NCBI GenBank assembly: GCA_964611585.1
Contig: CAZTAK010000010.1
Coordinates: 1-58,533 of the forward strand
DNA from: CAZTAK01 sp964611585
Lineage (GTDB): Bacteria; Pseudomonadota; Alphaproteobacteria; SHVP01
Reading direction: 5' to 3'
DNA: 58,533 nt
Position numbers and translations under genes: made by a program. Shown piece after piece: positions 44,095 through 53,181 of this stretch (position 1 is the stretch's first letter; each line of letters begins with the position of its first letter). Under the pieces are notes generated by a model. That model was given only the letters and a program-made list of their open reading frames with translations, had not been told where the DNA came from and did not search any database.

Positions 44095-45087
44095 CTAAGC
44101 CGGTCGTTCGTAGAGGACAGCCAGAGCGCCGCTGCCGGGCGAGCGCACAAGAAAAGCCCGGCGCGAACCAATCCCCGGCAGGTCGATCGTCTGCAACGGG
44201 CTCAGCACCGTCGCACCAATCTCCCGGCATCGGTCCTCCGCCCGCTGCCCATCCTCGACATCGAAGCATTGAGCGATGGTGCCGTAGTTTGGCGGCTTAG
44301 CGGTTCTTTCGAGCGACGGTAACTCGTGCCCGATCAATTTCAGGATCTCGACCTTGCCGAACATGTGCCGTCCTTTGAAGACCCGGATGGCGCGGGTCGA
44401 GTCGGCCGGTACCCGCAGCAGCTTCGCTGACGCCGCGTACTCATTTGTGGCGTCGATCTCGGTGGTGAACCCGAGAACGCCGGAAAAGAACTCCGTCGCA
44501 GCGTCGAGATCGTTGACCCACTGGGACGCGGTGACGATGCAGCTATAGCCTGTGCGTGTGCGGCCATGTTCCGAGGCATAGGCGCGCATGCGGCCGATCG
44601 CCGTCGATTCGTCACCGAGCAGGTGAATCAGTGACATGGTCGTCGTGTCCGGCCCCTCCAACGTCACCACCTCGGCGCTGCCTGCGGCCTCGCCAAGGTT
44701 CAATGTCATGGGCTCGGTCCAGGGCCTCAGGCCGGCGCGCTCCATGTCGCGCATCGCCGCCGCCATGTCGAATGGGTAGAGATTGAGATTGAAGTAGCCG
44801 ATCGCCGGTTTGAACGGCTCGGCGCGCACCGGTTTGCGATCGCCACCCTCAAACTCGGCCAGCAGGACGCGGCCCACATCATCGCCGTCCCGGGACAGCA
44901 TGACGGTGCGGGCGCTGGCCCCTTCGGGCAGTTGCCAGAATGTTTCGAACGCGGGTCCGCGCCACTCCGTGACCGGGCCGGCATCGAGGCCAACGACATC
45001 GCGGAAGAATGCGAGCGTCGGGTCGAGCGATTCGACGCCAACGATGACGGCACTCATCGCACTCGCGGCAGAATTCGGATCGCCCAT
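44095..45087 (-). CDS. Tandem VOC family protein C
   Basis: This 330-residue two-module VOC protein is a paralogue of the one at 25286-26281: modules start at AVIVGVESLDPTLAFF and CIVTASQWVNDLDAATEFF, and RHMFGKVEILKLIGHELP matches the corresponding block there. The first metal-ligand His of classical VOC enzymes is not visible, and the ends (GPDTTTMS, SGALAVLYE) keep only the last Glu-like residue. It lies upstream of the UbiD pair on the same strand with a long spacer, and may act with it. The reaction cannot be assigned. Confidence 0.83.
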   Translation of the reverse strand: MGDPNSAASAMSAVIVGVESLDPTLAFFRDVVGLDAGPVTEWRGPAFETFWQLPEGASARTVMLSRDGDDVGRVLLAEFEGGDRKPVRAEPFKPAIGYFNLNLYPFDMAAAMRDMERAGLRPWTEPMTLNLGEAAGSAEVVTLEGPDTTTMSLIHLLGDESTAIGRMRAYASEHGRTRTGYSCIVTASQWVNDLDAATEFFSGVLGFTTEIDATNEYAASAKLLRVPADSTRAIRVFKGRHMFGKVEILKLIGHELPSLERTAKPPNYGTIAQCFDVEDGQRAEDRCREIGATVLSPLQTIDLPGIGSRRAFLVRSPGSGALAVLYERPA

Positions 45088-45245
45088 ATCGCGCTCCTGT
45101 GTTCGGGTCGGTCCAGTCTAGAAGGTGTGGGTAGGGCCGAATAGTCCCGTTACGCAGAAAACGGCACGGCGCGCCGGTTCAAATCGTTGGCGGCAACATC
45201 AAGATCGGTTCCGCACTCAATCTTGGACGCCTGCCGGGAGCGCCC

Positions 45246-45363
45246 CTAGGGTCTGGACTCAATTAGGCGCAACACGTTGATTTGCCTCATTCCTGACGAC
45301 GCAATGATCGAAACCAAGCCCAATAATTTCAATGCGTTAGTCCTAATTGAGTACAGACCCTAG
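45246..45363. mobile_element. MITE-like element with 22-bp terminal inverted repeats
   Basis: The ends at 45246-45267 and 45342-45363 are inverted copies with one mismatch (CTAGGGTCTG... and ...CAGACCCTAG). The whole element is 118 bp including a CTAG at each end. It is too short for a transposase. The IR form and CTAG target resemble IS5-type elements from memory. The right CTAG overlaps the stop codon of the cysteine hydrolase gene without changing it. Confidence 0.78.
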
Positions 45364-46034
45364 TCCCCAGACACCTTCCACGCCGCCAGCACATCGGCAA
45401 CGTCGAGGACGCGGGCGAAAAACCGGCCGAGGGTTTTCAAGGCAACGTCGTGCCGGTCCTGCTCCATCTCGCCCGTCGCATCGGCGACGACAAAGGTGCG
45501 ATAATCGCGTTGGCTCGCGTCGCGCGCCGTGGTTTCGACGCAAATGTTGGTCGTCACGCCGCAAATGACGAGGCTCTCGATCCTCATGCTGCGCAGGTTG
45601 GACTCGAGCGGCGTCGAATAGAACGAGCTCGGGCGATTCTTCTGGATCACAAGGTCCCCCGCTTCGGGGCTCAGGCCGTCGAAGAAATCCGCGTCCCAGC
45701 TGCCCGCAACGAGGGCTCCACTGCCCACCACCTGCGGCGTCATCTCACGCAATCGCACGCCGCCATCGGAATAATCGGCGCGATAGACATACTGCGTGAA
45801 GATGATCGGGATGCCCTTGGCCCGTGCTGCCTTCACCAGGACCCGGCACGGTTCGATCGCCACCTGCAGGCCTGAAATGTCGAACTTGCGCTTGATCGTG
45901 ATGGAGCCGTCGGGGTGCAGAAAGGCGTTCTGCATGTCGACGACGATGAGGGCGGTCCGGTCGATTCCAAGCTTCAGGCCGGGATGGTCCCAATAGGTCT
46001 TCGTGGTTTCGGACAACGCAACCTCCTGGCCCAT
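45360..46034 (-). CDS. Cysteine hydrolase of the isochorismatase family
   Basis: This 224-residue protein has the family triad Asp33 (VVDMQNAFL), Lys132 (IQKNRPSSFY) and Cys165 (VTTNICVETTARDA). Relatives are isochorismatases, nicotinamidases, N-carbamoylsarcosine amidases and biuret hydrolases, so it probably cleaves an amide or carbamoyl bond. The AGGAGG lies inside codons 3-5, so the true start may be the TTG at 46016. It follows the DppF-like gene by 20 bp at the end of ABC operon 2, suggesting that it processes the imported solute. The MITE abuts its stop codon. Confidence 0.9.
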   Translation of the reverse strand: MGQEVALSETTKTYWDHPGLKLGIDRTALIVVDMQNAFLHPDGSITIKRKFDISGLQVAIEPCRVLVKAARAKGIPIIFTQYVYRADYSDGGVRLREMTPQVVGSGALVAGSWDADFFDGLSPEAGDLVIQKNRPSSFYSTPLESNLRSMRIESLVICGVTTNICVETTARDASQRDYRTFVVADATGEMEQDRHDVALKTLGRFFARVLDVADVLAAWKVSGD

Positions 46035-46054
46035 TCAGGGCCCAGTTAACGATC

Positions 46055-47035
46055 TCAGGCGGGGAGCAGATTGGTTCCCTCGGCAATGCGGATGCACGCG
46101 GCCAGGTGCGACCCGCCGTCGAGGTCGTGCATCGGCGGTGACGCCGACCGGCACTCGGGTTTGGCGAGCGCGCATCGCGAGGCGAACGGGCAGCCGGGCG
46201 GCAGATTGAGCGGTGAGGGCACTTCCCCTTCCAGCCTCCGGTGCGCCAGCGTGATTCTCGGATCCGGAGGCAAATGGGCGGACAGCAGCGACTGGGTGTA
46301 GGGATGGCCCGGTTCATTGAACACGGTCGCGGCCGGTCCCGATTCGACGATCGAACCCAGATAGAGAACCAGGATCCGGTTACTGACGAGCCGCACTGTG
46401 TCGAGGTCGTGCGATATGAACAGCATTGCCACGCCGCTGTCGCGCTGCAATTCACCGAGAAGCTCGAGTATTCCGGCGCGCACGGATAAATCGAGCGAAC
46501 TGGTCGGTTCGTCGAGGACGACGAGCTTCGGTTTCGTAGCCACCGCACGGGCAATGCATACGCGCTGCAACTGGCCGCCGGAGAGCTCGTGCGGAAAGCG
46601 CGTCAATAGATCGGTGGACAGGTGAACCCGTTCCGCGAGCTCGGCTACCTTCCCGTTGCGCTCTCGCGAGCCAAGATTGGTGTGAAGCATCAGGATTTCG
46701 TCGATCAGGCGGCCCACTCGCATGCGCGGATTGAGGGAACCCCAAGGGTCCTGGAAGACAATCTGGATGTCGGAACGAATCCGGCGCATCCGCCGCACCG
46801 GCAGATGCGAAATATCGTCGCCGCTGAAACGTATCGCGCCGCCGGTCGGTGTCAAGAGCCGTACGACGAGCCGGCCGATGGTCGATTTTCCCGAACCGCT
46901 CTCGCCGACCAGGCCGAGCGTCTCGCCCGGCGCAATCTCGAACGACACGCCGTTGACGGCGTGCACCGTTTCCGACGAGCGCGGCGTCGAAAAATGCTTG
47001 ACGAGTCCGTCAACCTGCAGGATTGGCGTGGTCAC
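46055..47035 (-). CDS. Oligopeptide-type ABC transporter ATP-binding protein (DppF-like, operon 2)
   Basis: This 326-residue ATPase has Walker A GESGSGKST, signature SGGQLQR and Walker B/D-loop LVVLDEPTSSLD, plus the C-terminal PGCPFASRCALAKPEC cysteine extension. The start is a GTG at 47035 with CGGAG eight bases upstream, overlapping the end of the DppD-like gene by 26 bp. It powers the second importer. Confidence 0.92.
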   Translation of the reverse strand: MTTPILQVDGLVKHFSTPRSSETVHAVNGVSFEIAPGETLGLVGESGSGKSTIGRLVVRLLTPTGGAIRFSGDDISHLPVRRMRRIRSDIQIVFQDPWGSLNPRMRVGRLIDEILMLHTNLGSRERNGKVAELAERVHLSTDLLTRFPHELSGGQLQRVCIARAVATKPKLVVLDEPTSSLDLSVRAGILELLGELQRDSGVAMLFISHDLDTVRLVSNRILVLYLGSIVESGPAATVFNEPGHPYTQSLLSAHLPPDPRITLAHRRLEGEVPSPLNLPPGCPFASRCALAKPECRSASPPMHDLDGGSHLAACIRIAEGTNLLPA

Positions 47036-48032
47036 GCTGCCGCTCCGAAAATCTTTGCGGGGGTTCTTTCGCCATGTGACACAGAGCCTCGTGTCCGTCA
47101 CCGACTGTCAGAAGGGGAGGCCAAGTCCGGCAGACTTCGGTCGCGGAGGAACAACGGTCCCGGTAATGGCATCCTTCGGGGAGGTCATAGAGATCAGGTG
47201 GCGGGCCGCCGATCTTCTGGTAGCCCTCAATCGCGATCACTTGCGGCGTCGCAGCAATGAGGGACTGGGTATAGGGGTGTCGCGGGTCTTCAAAGACACG
47301 GGCGACCGGGCCTTGCTCGATAATGCTGCCGGCGAACATCACGGCCATGCGGTTGCAGTAATGCGCGACGATTCCAAGATCGTGGGTGATGATGACCGCA
47401 CCCATGTTGTGCGACAAGACCAATGTCCGCAGCAGATCGAGAATCTGCGCCTGCACCGTCACATCGAGGCCCGTCGTCGGCTCGTCCGCCAGCAACAGCC
47501 GCGGGCCGTTGATAAGCGCCATCGCGATCAGGACGCGTTGGGCCATGCCGCCCGACAATTCGTGTGGCCAGACCCGGGCGCGGCGCTCCGGCTCGGGAAT
47601 GCCGACGGTGTTGAGCATCTCGATTGCCCGCAACTTGGCCTCGCGGGCGCTGATGCTGCTGTGCGCGCGCTGGATACCGACCAATTGCTTGCCAATCCGC
47701 TTCAGAGGGTTGAGCGAGGACAGCGGAGACTGCACGATCATCGCGATCTGGTTCCCGCGCAACCGATTGACCTCGGCCGGGGAGGCGGCGACGAGATCGC
47801 GGCCCATGAAATTGACCGTCCCTTCGACAATCACCGCCGGTGGTGACAGAAGGCGCATGATCGACTGGGCGGTCAAGGACTTGCCGGCGCCGGTCTCGCC
47901 GACGAGGCCCAGAATCTCGCCCTCTTCGACGTCAAACGAAACGCCGTTCAGGGCTTTGGCGACCCGCAGTTCGTGATTGAGGTCGCGGCTGATGAAATGG
48001 GTGTGGAGGTTTCGAACCTCGAGCAGACTCAT
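47010..48032 (-). CDS. Oligopeptide-type ABC transporter ATP-binding protein (DppD-like, operon 2)
   Basis: This 340-residue ATPase has Walker A GETGAGKSL, signature SGGMAQR and Walker B/D-loop LLLADEPTTGLD. The C-terminal extension has EGCHYRDRCSSATEVC. It is coupled to the DppC-like permease by a 4-bp ATGA overlap. Confidence 0.92.
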   Translation of the reverse strand: MSLLEVRNLHTHFISRDLNHELRVAKALNGVSFDVEEGEILGLVGETGAGKSLTAQSIMRLLSPPAVIVEGTVNFMGRDLVAASPAEVNRLRGNQIAMIVQSPLSSLNPLKRIGKQLVGIQRAHSSISAREAKLRAIEMLNTVGIPEPERRARVWPHELSGGMAQRVLIAMALINGPRLLLADEPTTGLDVTVQAQILDLLRTLVLSHNMGAVIITHDLGIVAHYCNRMAVMFAGSIIEQGPVARVFEDPRHPYTQSLIAATPQVIAIEGYQKIGGPPPDLYDLPEGCHYRDRCSSATEVCRTWPPLLTVGDGHEALCHMAKEPPQRFSERQRDHANPAG

Positions 48033-48910
48033 TTGCCGGACCCGGCGTGTTTAGGATCGAGAAGGTCCTGCAGACCGTCGCCGAGCAGATTGAATCCGAG
48101 CACGATGCCGACAAGTGCCAGACCCGGGAACGTCGCGATCCACCATTCGCCACTGATGACATATTCGGCGCCCTGGCGGATCATCGCTCCCCATTCCGGC
48201 GCCGGTGCCTGGATACCGACACCGATAAAGGCGAGAGTCGCGCTGATGCGAACGGCCCAGGCCATGCGAATCGAGATTTGCGCCGTCGCACCGCGTATCG
48301 CATTGGGAAGGACATGGACGAACATGATTCGCCAACTCGGGTTGCCCGCCGCGATCGCGGACTCGACAAGGCTGCTCGATCTCAACGCGAGAACTTCGGC
48401 CCGTACCACCCGGGCAAATATCGGCGCATCGAGAAACCCGATCACGAGAATAACGTTGAGTAGTGACTGACCGGTCGCGGCGACGACGGCGAGGGCCAGC
48501 ACGATGACGGGAAAAGACCGAAGGACGTCGAGAATGCGAAGCATGACCTCATCGATCATGCCGCCGACATAGCCGGCAACAAGACCGAGCGGCAGGCCGA
48601 CAACAAGGCCAATGGCGACGGCCGGTATGGCGATGCCGAATGCATAGCGGCTGCCGTACATGACCCGCGTCAGTATATCCATGCCGTTGCCGTCGGAGCC
48701 AAGCAAGAACCTCTTCCCCGGCGCCGTCAGAACTTCGTACGGGAACGTTTCAGTCGGTCCAAATGGCGTCATCCAGGGAGCGATGAAGGCAACCACGGCA
48801 AAAATGCCGATCATGACGAAACCCACCGCGAAAGTGGGACTGCGCGCGGCAAGTCCGTGGGCGCGTCGCAGAAGGGGTATTCCGGCGGTGCTGACGGCGA
48901 TGTCGGTCAT
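48029..48910 (-). CDS. ABC transporter permease (DppC-like, operon 2)
   Basis: This 293-residue inner-membrane permease has an N-terminal TM helix (FAVGFVMIGIFAVVAFIAPW), FLLGSDGNGMDILTRVMYG as the DppC signature loop, then the BPD_transp core. The EAA-type loop lies around SSLVESAIAAGNPS. It overlaps both neighbouring genes by 4 bp. Confidence 0.92.
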   Translation of the reverse strand: MTDIAVSTAGIPLLRRAHGLAARSPTFAVGFVMIGIFAVVAFIAPWMTPFGPTETFPYEVLTAPGKRFLLGSDGNGMDILTRVMYGSRYAFGIAIPAVAIGLVVGLPLGLVAGYVGGMIDEVMLRILDVLRSFPVIVLALAVVAATGQSLLNVILVIGFLDAPIFARVVRAEVLALRSSSLVESAIAAGNPSWRIMFVHVLPNAIRGATAQISIRMAWAVRISATLAFIGVGIQAPAPEWGAMIRQGAEYVISGEWWIATFPGLALVGIVLGFNLLGDGLQDLLDPKHAGSGK

Positions 48911-49923
48911 TTTGTCAGCATGCTCCGCGGTTCAAATATCAGCACGAGAAGATCGACAATTAGAAAGACGGAAGCGGAAAACATCGCCAGGACGAGAACA
49001 TACCCCTGCACGGCGGCGAAATCGCCGAACAAGATCGCGTTCAGCCCCCACTGCCCGAGACCGCCCCAGGCGAAAATCAATTCGATCAGAGAAACGGCCG
49101 CCAGCAGACTCGCCAGTTCGGCACCGACGAACGTCAATATCGGCGTGAAACTGTTGCGCATGGCCACGCGCTGGACGGCAAACGGGCTCAGGCCCGAAGC
49201 CCGCGCATAGCGGACGTAATCGCTGTTGAAAACCTCGATGGCAATCGAGCGCGTCTGCTTGATGATCGGCGCCGTTACGATGATGGTGAAGACAATCACC
49301 GGCATTGCCAGTTGGCTCAGCGCCGACTTGGCTGCCTGCATATCGCCCGCGATCAGACTGTCGAGGAAATAACTCCCGGTGACGTCGGGCGGCGGAAAAA
49401 CGGCGAGGCTGATCCGGCCCATCGGCGGCGGCGCCCATCTAAACAGAAAGAAGAAAACGAAGATGGCCATCAGTGCCAGCCAATATGTAGGGATCGAGAA
49501 TCCAAACATCGAACTGAAGCGGCTTATTTGATCGAACCGGCGATTGGGCCGGAAGGCCGCGCGCAGGCCGATGGGAATGCCGAACAAGACCCCGAGGCCC
49601 ATCGCCGAGATCAGCAACTCGAGGCTTGCTGGCAACCGCAGCACTATCTCGTCGAGCACTGGCGTGTTCGTCTGCCACGATTCACCGAGATCGCCCTGGA
49701 ACAGATTGCCGAGGTATATGAAGAACTGTTGCCACAGCGGCAGATCGAGGCCGAGGCTAGCGCGGATGCGGTCGATTTCGTCTGCGTCCGCCATCGGGCT
49801 CGCGAGCATACCGACAGCGTCTTGTCCGCCGATGCGGACAAGCATGAAGGTGAAGAAAACAATACCCAGGAGCAGGGGAATCATGAGCAAGAGCCGACGG
49901 ATTACGAATCGCCGGACCGTCAT
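48907..49923 (-). CDS. ABC transporter permease (DppB-like, operon 2)
   Basis: This 338-residue inner-membrane permease has a DppB-type N terminus (RRFVIRRLLLMIPLLLGIVFFTF), ASLGLDLPLWQQFFIYLGNL, and the core with YVRYARASGLSPFAVQ. It includes a longer periplasmic insertion (PPPMGRISLAVFPPPDV) than operon 1's DppB, suggesting a different subfamily. It is 56 bp after the SBP gene. Confidence 0.92.
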   Translation of the reverse strand: MTVRRFVIRRLLLMIPLLLGIVFFTFMLVRIGGQDAVGMLASPMADADEIDRIRASLGLDLPLWQQFFIYLGNLFQGDLGESWQTNTPVLDEIVLRLPASLELLISAMGLGVLFGIPIGLRAAFRPNRRFDQISRFSSMFGFSIPTYWLALMAIFVFFFLFRWAPPPMGRISLAVFPPPDVTGSYFLDSLIAGDMQAAKSALSQLAMPVIVFTIIVTAPIIKQTRSIAIEVFNSDYVRYARASGLSPFAVQRVAMRNSFTPILTFVGAELASLLAAVSLIELIFAWGGLGQWGLNAILFGDFAAVQGYVLVLAMFSASVFLIVDLLVLIFEPRSMLTK

Positions 49924-49979
49924 GTCCCCGCTCCCGGGATTGAGTACGCTTTACAAAAAACCAAACGAATTCGAACCGG

Positions 49980-51596
49980 TTAGTTCTCGCAATGTAGGTC
50001 GACCCAGTGCGGATAGTTCACAGGGCGCCACTGCCAACCGACGATGCACGGGGCCATGACCTCGTAGTCGCCGGGATACAACACATCGATCTGCCGCGCC
50101 TGATCGTGATACTGGCGCTGCGCATCGGCGACCATTTGCAGCCATTTGTCATGGTCGCGCTCGACGATCATATCGTCGATCAACTGGTCGAACTCGGTGA
50201 GTTCGTAATCGCCGATATTCTGCGTGCCCGTCGAGTGGGCGAACAGAGACAAAGCGTAGGCCGGATCGAGAACGAACGAGTTCGTGGCCAATGGCAAAAA
50301 CGCCACCGTCCGTTGTTTCGGTCCGCGACGGGCGTTCATTTCCGTCGAGGGGATCCGTTTGAGGGTAATCCGGATGCCGGCCTTGGCTGCCGAATCCTTC
50401 AACTGGATTGCCACGGCCTCTTCCCACCAAACGTTGTCGGCATACTCGAAGGTAATGTCGATGCCGTCGGGATAGCCCGCTTCGGCCAGCAATTGCCTGG
50501 CTTCTTCCGGCTTGAATACCGGCTCATAGACCTTGATATGGCCCTCGAACGCGGGCGCAATCGGCGAATAGGCGAGCTCGCCCAGGCCCAGGAACACGGC
50601 CTCGTTCATGGCTTCGAAATCGACCGCGAGCTGGATCGCCTTGCGGACGCGCACGTCGTTGAAGGGTTCGATCTTGGCGTGCATCAGCAGTTTGACGCTG
50701 ACCGTGCCCGGTTCCCGTTCGACCTTGACGTTGGGATCGGCGATCAATTCAGCCATTTGCTGCATCGGAATATTCTGCGCCCACTGAACCTGCCCGGCCT
50801 TGATCAGGGCCGCGCGGCTCGCCGGTGAGGGCACCTCGCGGAAGAGAACGCGTTTGTAGTAGGGCGCCTCAAAGTAATAGTTGGGATTGGCGACGAACAC
50901 GGCGCCTTCGCCCGGACGCAACGAATCGAGGTGATAGGCGCCAAAACCAGCCGTGTGGGTGGTCAGCCACTTAAGCGCCCAGGGATCTTCTTCGGTGGCG
51001 TGTTTCTTGACTTCGACCGAGTCGTAGACGGTCGGCGAGTAGATCGCCAGAACCTTGAGAAAGATTCCGTTGGGCGAATTGAGCGTGAACCGAACCTCGT
51101 ACTTGGAGACGGCTACCACGGTCTCGACGCGGGAAACGCGGATCAGGAACGCGCCCGTACGGCCCTGAGGCTTCGACTTTGCCCAGCCCCACTCGACGTC
51201 GGCGGCAGTCATTTCGTTGCCGAACGGGCTCATTACCCCTTCGCGCAGCTTGAAGGTATAGACCTTGCCGTCGTCCGACACGTCCCAGCTTTCGGCGAAA
51301 TGGCCTTCGACCACCGACGAATCAATGACGATTCGCCCGTTGGCGTCGCGCTTGCGGCCATAGCGTGTCAGGCCTTCGTAAACGTTGACGACACTTTCGA
51401 TCATTCCCGGCACCCAGACGTCCGGGTCGAAACCCTTGGGCGTCGTTACAGCCGCGATGACGAGCGTGTCTGCTTGCGCGATCGCTGTCTTCGAGTGGCC
51501 GGATACAATGACAAACGCTGTCAGCACAAGAACGGCCGACATCTGCAATAGCAGTCGAATTCGGGCGGCGGGGCCCGTCGATTCAAAATAACTCAC
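49980..51596 (-). CDS. ABC substrate-binding protein, family 5 (operon 2)
   Basis: This 538-residue periplasmic receptor is the first gene of operon 2. The GTG start at 51596 has GGAGGAAG just upstream and precedes a signal peptide (IRLLLQMSAVLVLTAFVIV core, cleavage near AIAQA). Family blocks include VYTFKLREGVMSPFGNEMTAADVEW and DVRVRKAIQLAVDFEAM. The open frame reaches upstream to 51719 without supporting features. Similarity to the orphan SBP at 35333 suggests related ligands. Confidence 0.92.
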   Translation of the reverse strand: MSYFESTGPAARIRLLLQMSAVLVLTAFVIVSGHSKTAIAQADTLVIAAVTTPKGFDPDVWVPGMIESVVNVYEGLTRYGRKRDANGRIVIDSSVVEGHFAESWDVSDDGKVYTFKLREGVMSPFGNEMTAADVEWGWAKSKPQGRTGAFLIRVSRVETVVAVSKYEVRFTLNSPNGIFLKVLAIYSPTVYDSVEVKKHATEEDPWALKWLTTHTAGFGAYHLDSLRPGEGAVFVANPNYYFEAPYYKRVLFREVPSPASRAALIKAGQVQWAQNIPMQQMAELIADPNVKVEREPGTVSVKLLMHAKIEPFNDVRVRKAIQLAVDFEAMNEAVFLGLGELAYSPIAPAFEGHIKVYEPVFKPEEARQLLAEAGYPDGIDITFEYADNVWWEEAVAIQLKDSAAKAGIRITLKRIPSTEMNARRGPKQRTVAFLPLATNSFVLDPAYALSLFAHSTGTQNIGDYELTEFDQLIDDMIVERDHDKWLQMVADAQRQYHDQARQIDVLYPGDYEVMAPCIVGWQWRPVNYPHWVDLHCEN

Positions 51597-52316
51597 TTTT
51601 CTTCCTCCCAACTGTATGAGCCCTCTCAAGGCGGGCTCGATAAAATATAGTAGTCCCGGTTTTGGGCTGCCTGTCACACGGCGAAACTTGTCGCCGTGGA
51701 ACGCCGCGACCAATCTCAATCGGGCGCGATTATGCCGGTATACCCAAGCCTAGGAAAGGGACACCCCTGACCGCGCCGTTCTTAGAGTTTGCGACCCGAT
51801 CCTCCGCCCCAAATAGGCTCTAAAGAGGTACATGGAATCAATAGCTTGTTAATCGACACGGCGATTGATCCGGAAACCCCGACAACTGTTGCCGGGTTCC
51901 CAGGTTGATCGCGATGGCACCTGGCGAAACTTTTTGGTTTGTCGCAAGGGCGGCGCAACCACCGCGGCGCCGGAGTCGTACCAAATTCTGCGGTGGCTTA
52001 TCTGGCGCGCTCTCACCGACCGCGCATCGACTCTTGCGGAGAGTGGCGGGTCTTCGGGCAAGGTAGCGGGCCACGGGGCGGTGCAGAACCGGGGCCCCGC
52101 AAACCGGCCCCAACCTCCGAGATTGATGCGCCGGGAGGAATGCGCCCCGGGCAAGTGAGCTCGACAGACCGCCTCGACGCCTTTCATTTTGGCCAAGAAT
52201 CGGGCGCAAAAGATCAACCGACGGTTTCCACATGGATCGCGATTCAATACGATCTCCGTTCCTTTTCCCCTGATCTCAAGCGGAATCGTTGTGCAAGATT
52301 TGCTTTGGAGAGAAGC
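51597..52316. other. Divergent intergenic region
   Basis: About 720 bp between the start of ABC operon 2 (minus) and the SDR gene (plus), likely with divergent promoters. I recognise no clear boxes and no gene; the long frames crossing it belong to shadows. Confidence 0.45.
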
Positions 52317-53096
52317 ATGAAACTGAAGAACAAGGTCGCCGTTATCACCGGGGGAGCCGCCGGTATCGGCCGCGCCGTCGCCTTGCGGTATGCCAGCGAA
52401 GGTGCCCATTGTGCCATTGTCGATATCGCACCCGACCAGGCGCGGACTGTTGCCGCAGAAATCGAAGCGGCGGGCGGGCGGGCCTTTGGGCTCGGCGCCG
52501 ATGTGACCCAACAGGCCGAAATCGACGGCATGGTGGCGGCAGTCGCGGGCGAGGCCCAGCGCATCGATATCCTGTTCAACAGTGCCGGCGTCGTCGATAT
52601 TCAGCCAGTCATGGAAGTCACAAGAGACAGTTGGGACCACGTGATGGATACGAATCTCAAAGGCGCATTCTTCGTGCTGCAGGCCGTGGCCGGCCAGATG
52701 ATTGAACAGGGGGAGGGCGGCAAGATCATCAATGTGGCTTCGGAAGCCGGCCGGCGGGGCGGGCCGCGGGCAACACAATACTGCGCCAGCAAGGCGGGGG
52801 TGATCAGCATGACTCAGTCTGCGGCGCTCGGTCTCATCGCCCACGGAATAAACGTCAACGCCATCGCACCCGGCCTGATTGAAACCGCGATGTGGAACAA
52901 GATTGACCGGATTCTGACGGAGCAGGGAATCATGGAAGCGGGAGAAATCAAGCGGCGCGGCAAGAAGGAAACCCCCTATGGCCGCACCGGCGTTCCCGAC
53001 GATCTGGTCGGCACTGCCGTGTTCCTGGCATCGCAAGATTCGGATTACATCGTCGGACAGACTATCAATGTGGACGGGGGGCGTGTCCTGAGCTAA
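52317..53096 (+). CDS. Short-chain dehydrogenase/reductase (sorbitol-dehydrogenase-like)
   Basis: This 259-residue classical SDR has the TGGAAGIGRA nucleotide motif near residues 11-20, NSAGVV, the catalytic Ser in NVASEAG and Tyr-x3-Lys in QYCASKAG. The C-terminal VNAIAPGLIETAMW and DYIVGQTINVDGGRVLS resemble polyol dehydrogenases of the SmoS/PolS type, so oxidation of a polyol or similar alcohol with NAD+ is plausible. GGAGAG precedes the ATG. It is 85 bp upstream of the E1alpha gene and probably shares its transcript. Confidence 0.92.
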   Translation: MKLKNKVAVITGGAAGIGRAVALRYASEGAHCAIVDIAPDQARTVAAEIEAAGGRAFGLGADVTQQAEIDGMVAAVAGEAQRIDILFNSAGVVDIQPVMEVTRDSWDHVMDTNLKGAFFVLQAVAGQMIEQGEGGKIINVASEAGRRGGPRATQYCASKAGVISMTQSAALGLIAHGINVNAIAPGLIETAMWNKIDRILTEQGIMEAGEIKRRGKKETPYGRTGVPDDLVGTAVFLASQDSDYIVGQTINVDGGRVLS

Positions 53097-53181
53097 GGGC
53101 GCCAACAACGAGGATTTGTCTGGAGATGGGAGCGGCGCGGGCCGGTTCTCCCAGACGATTTGATTGACCGCGGAGGACGGG

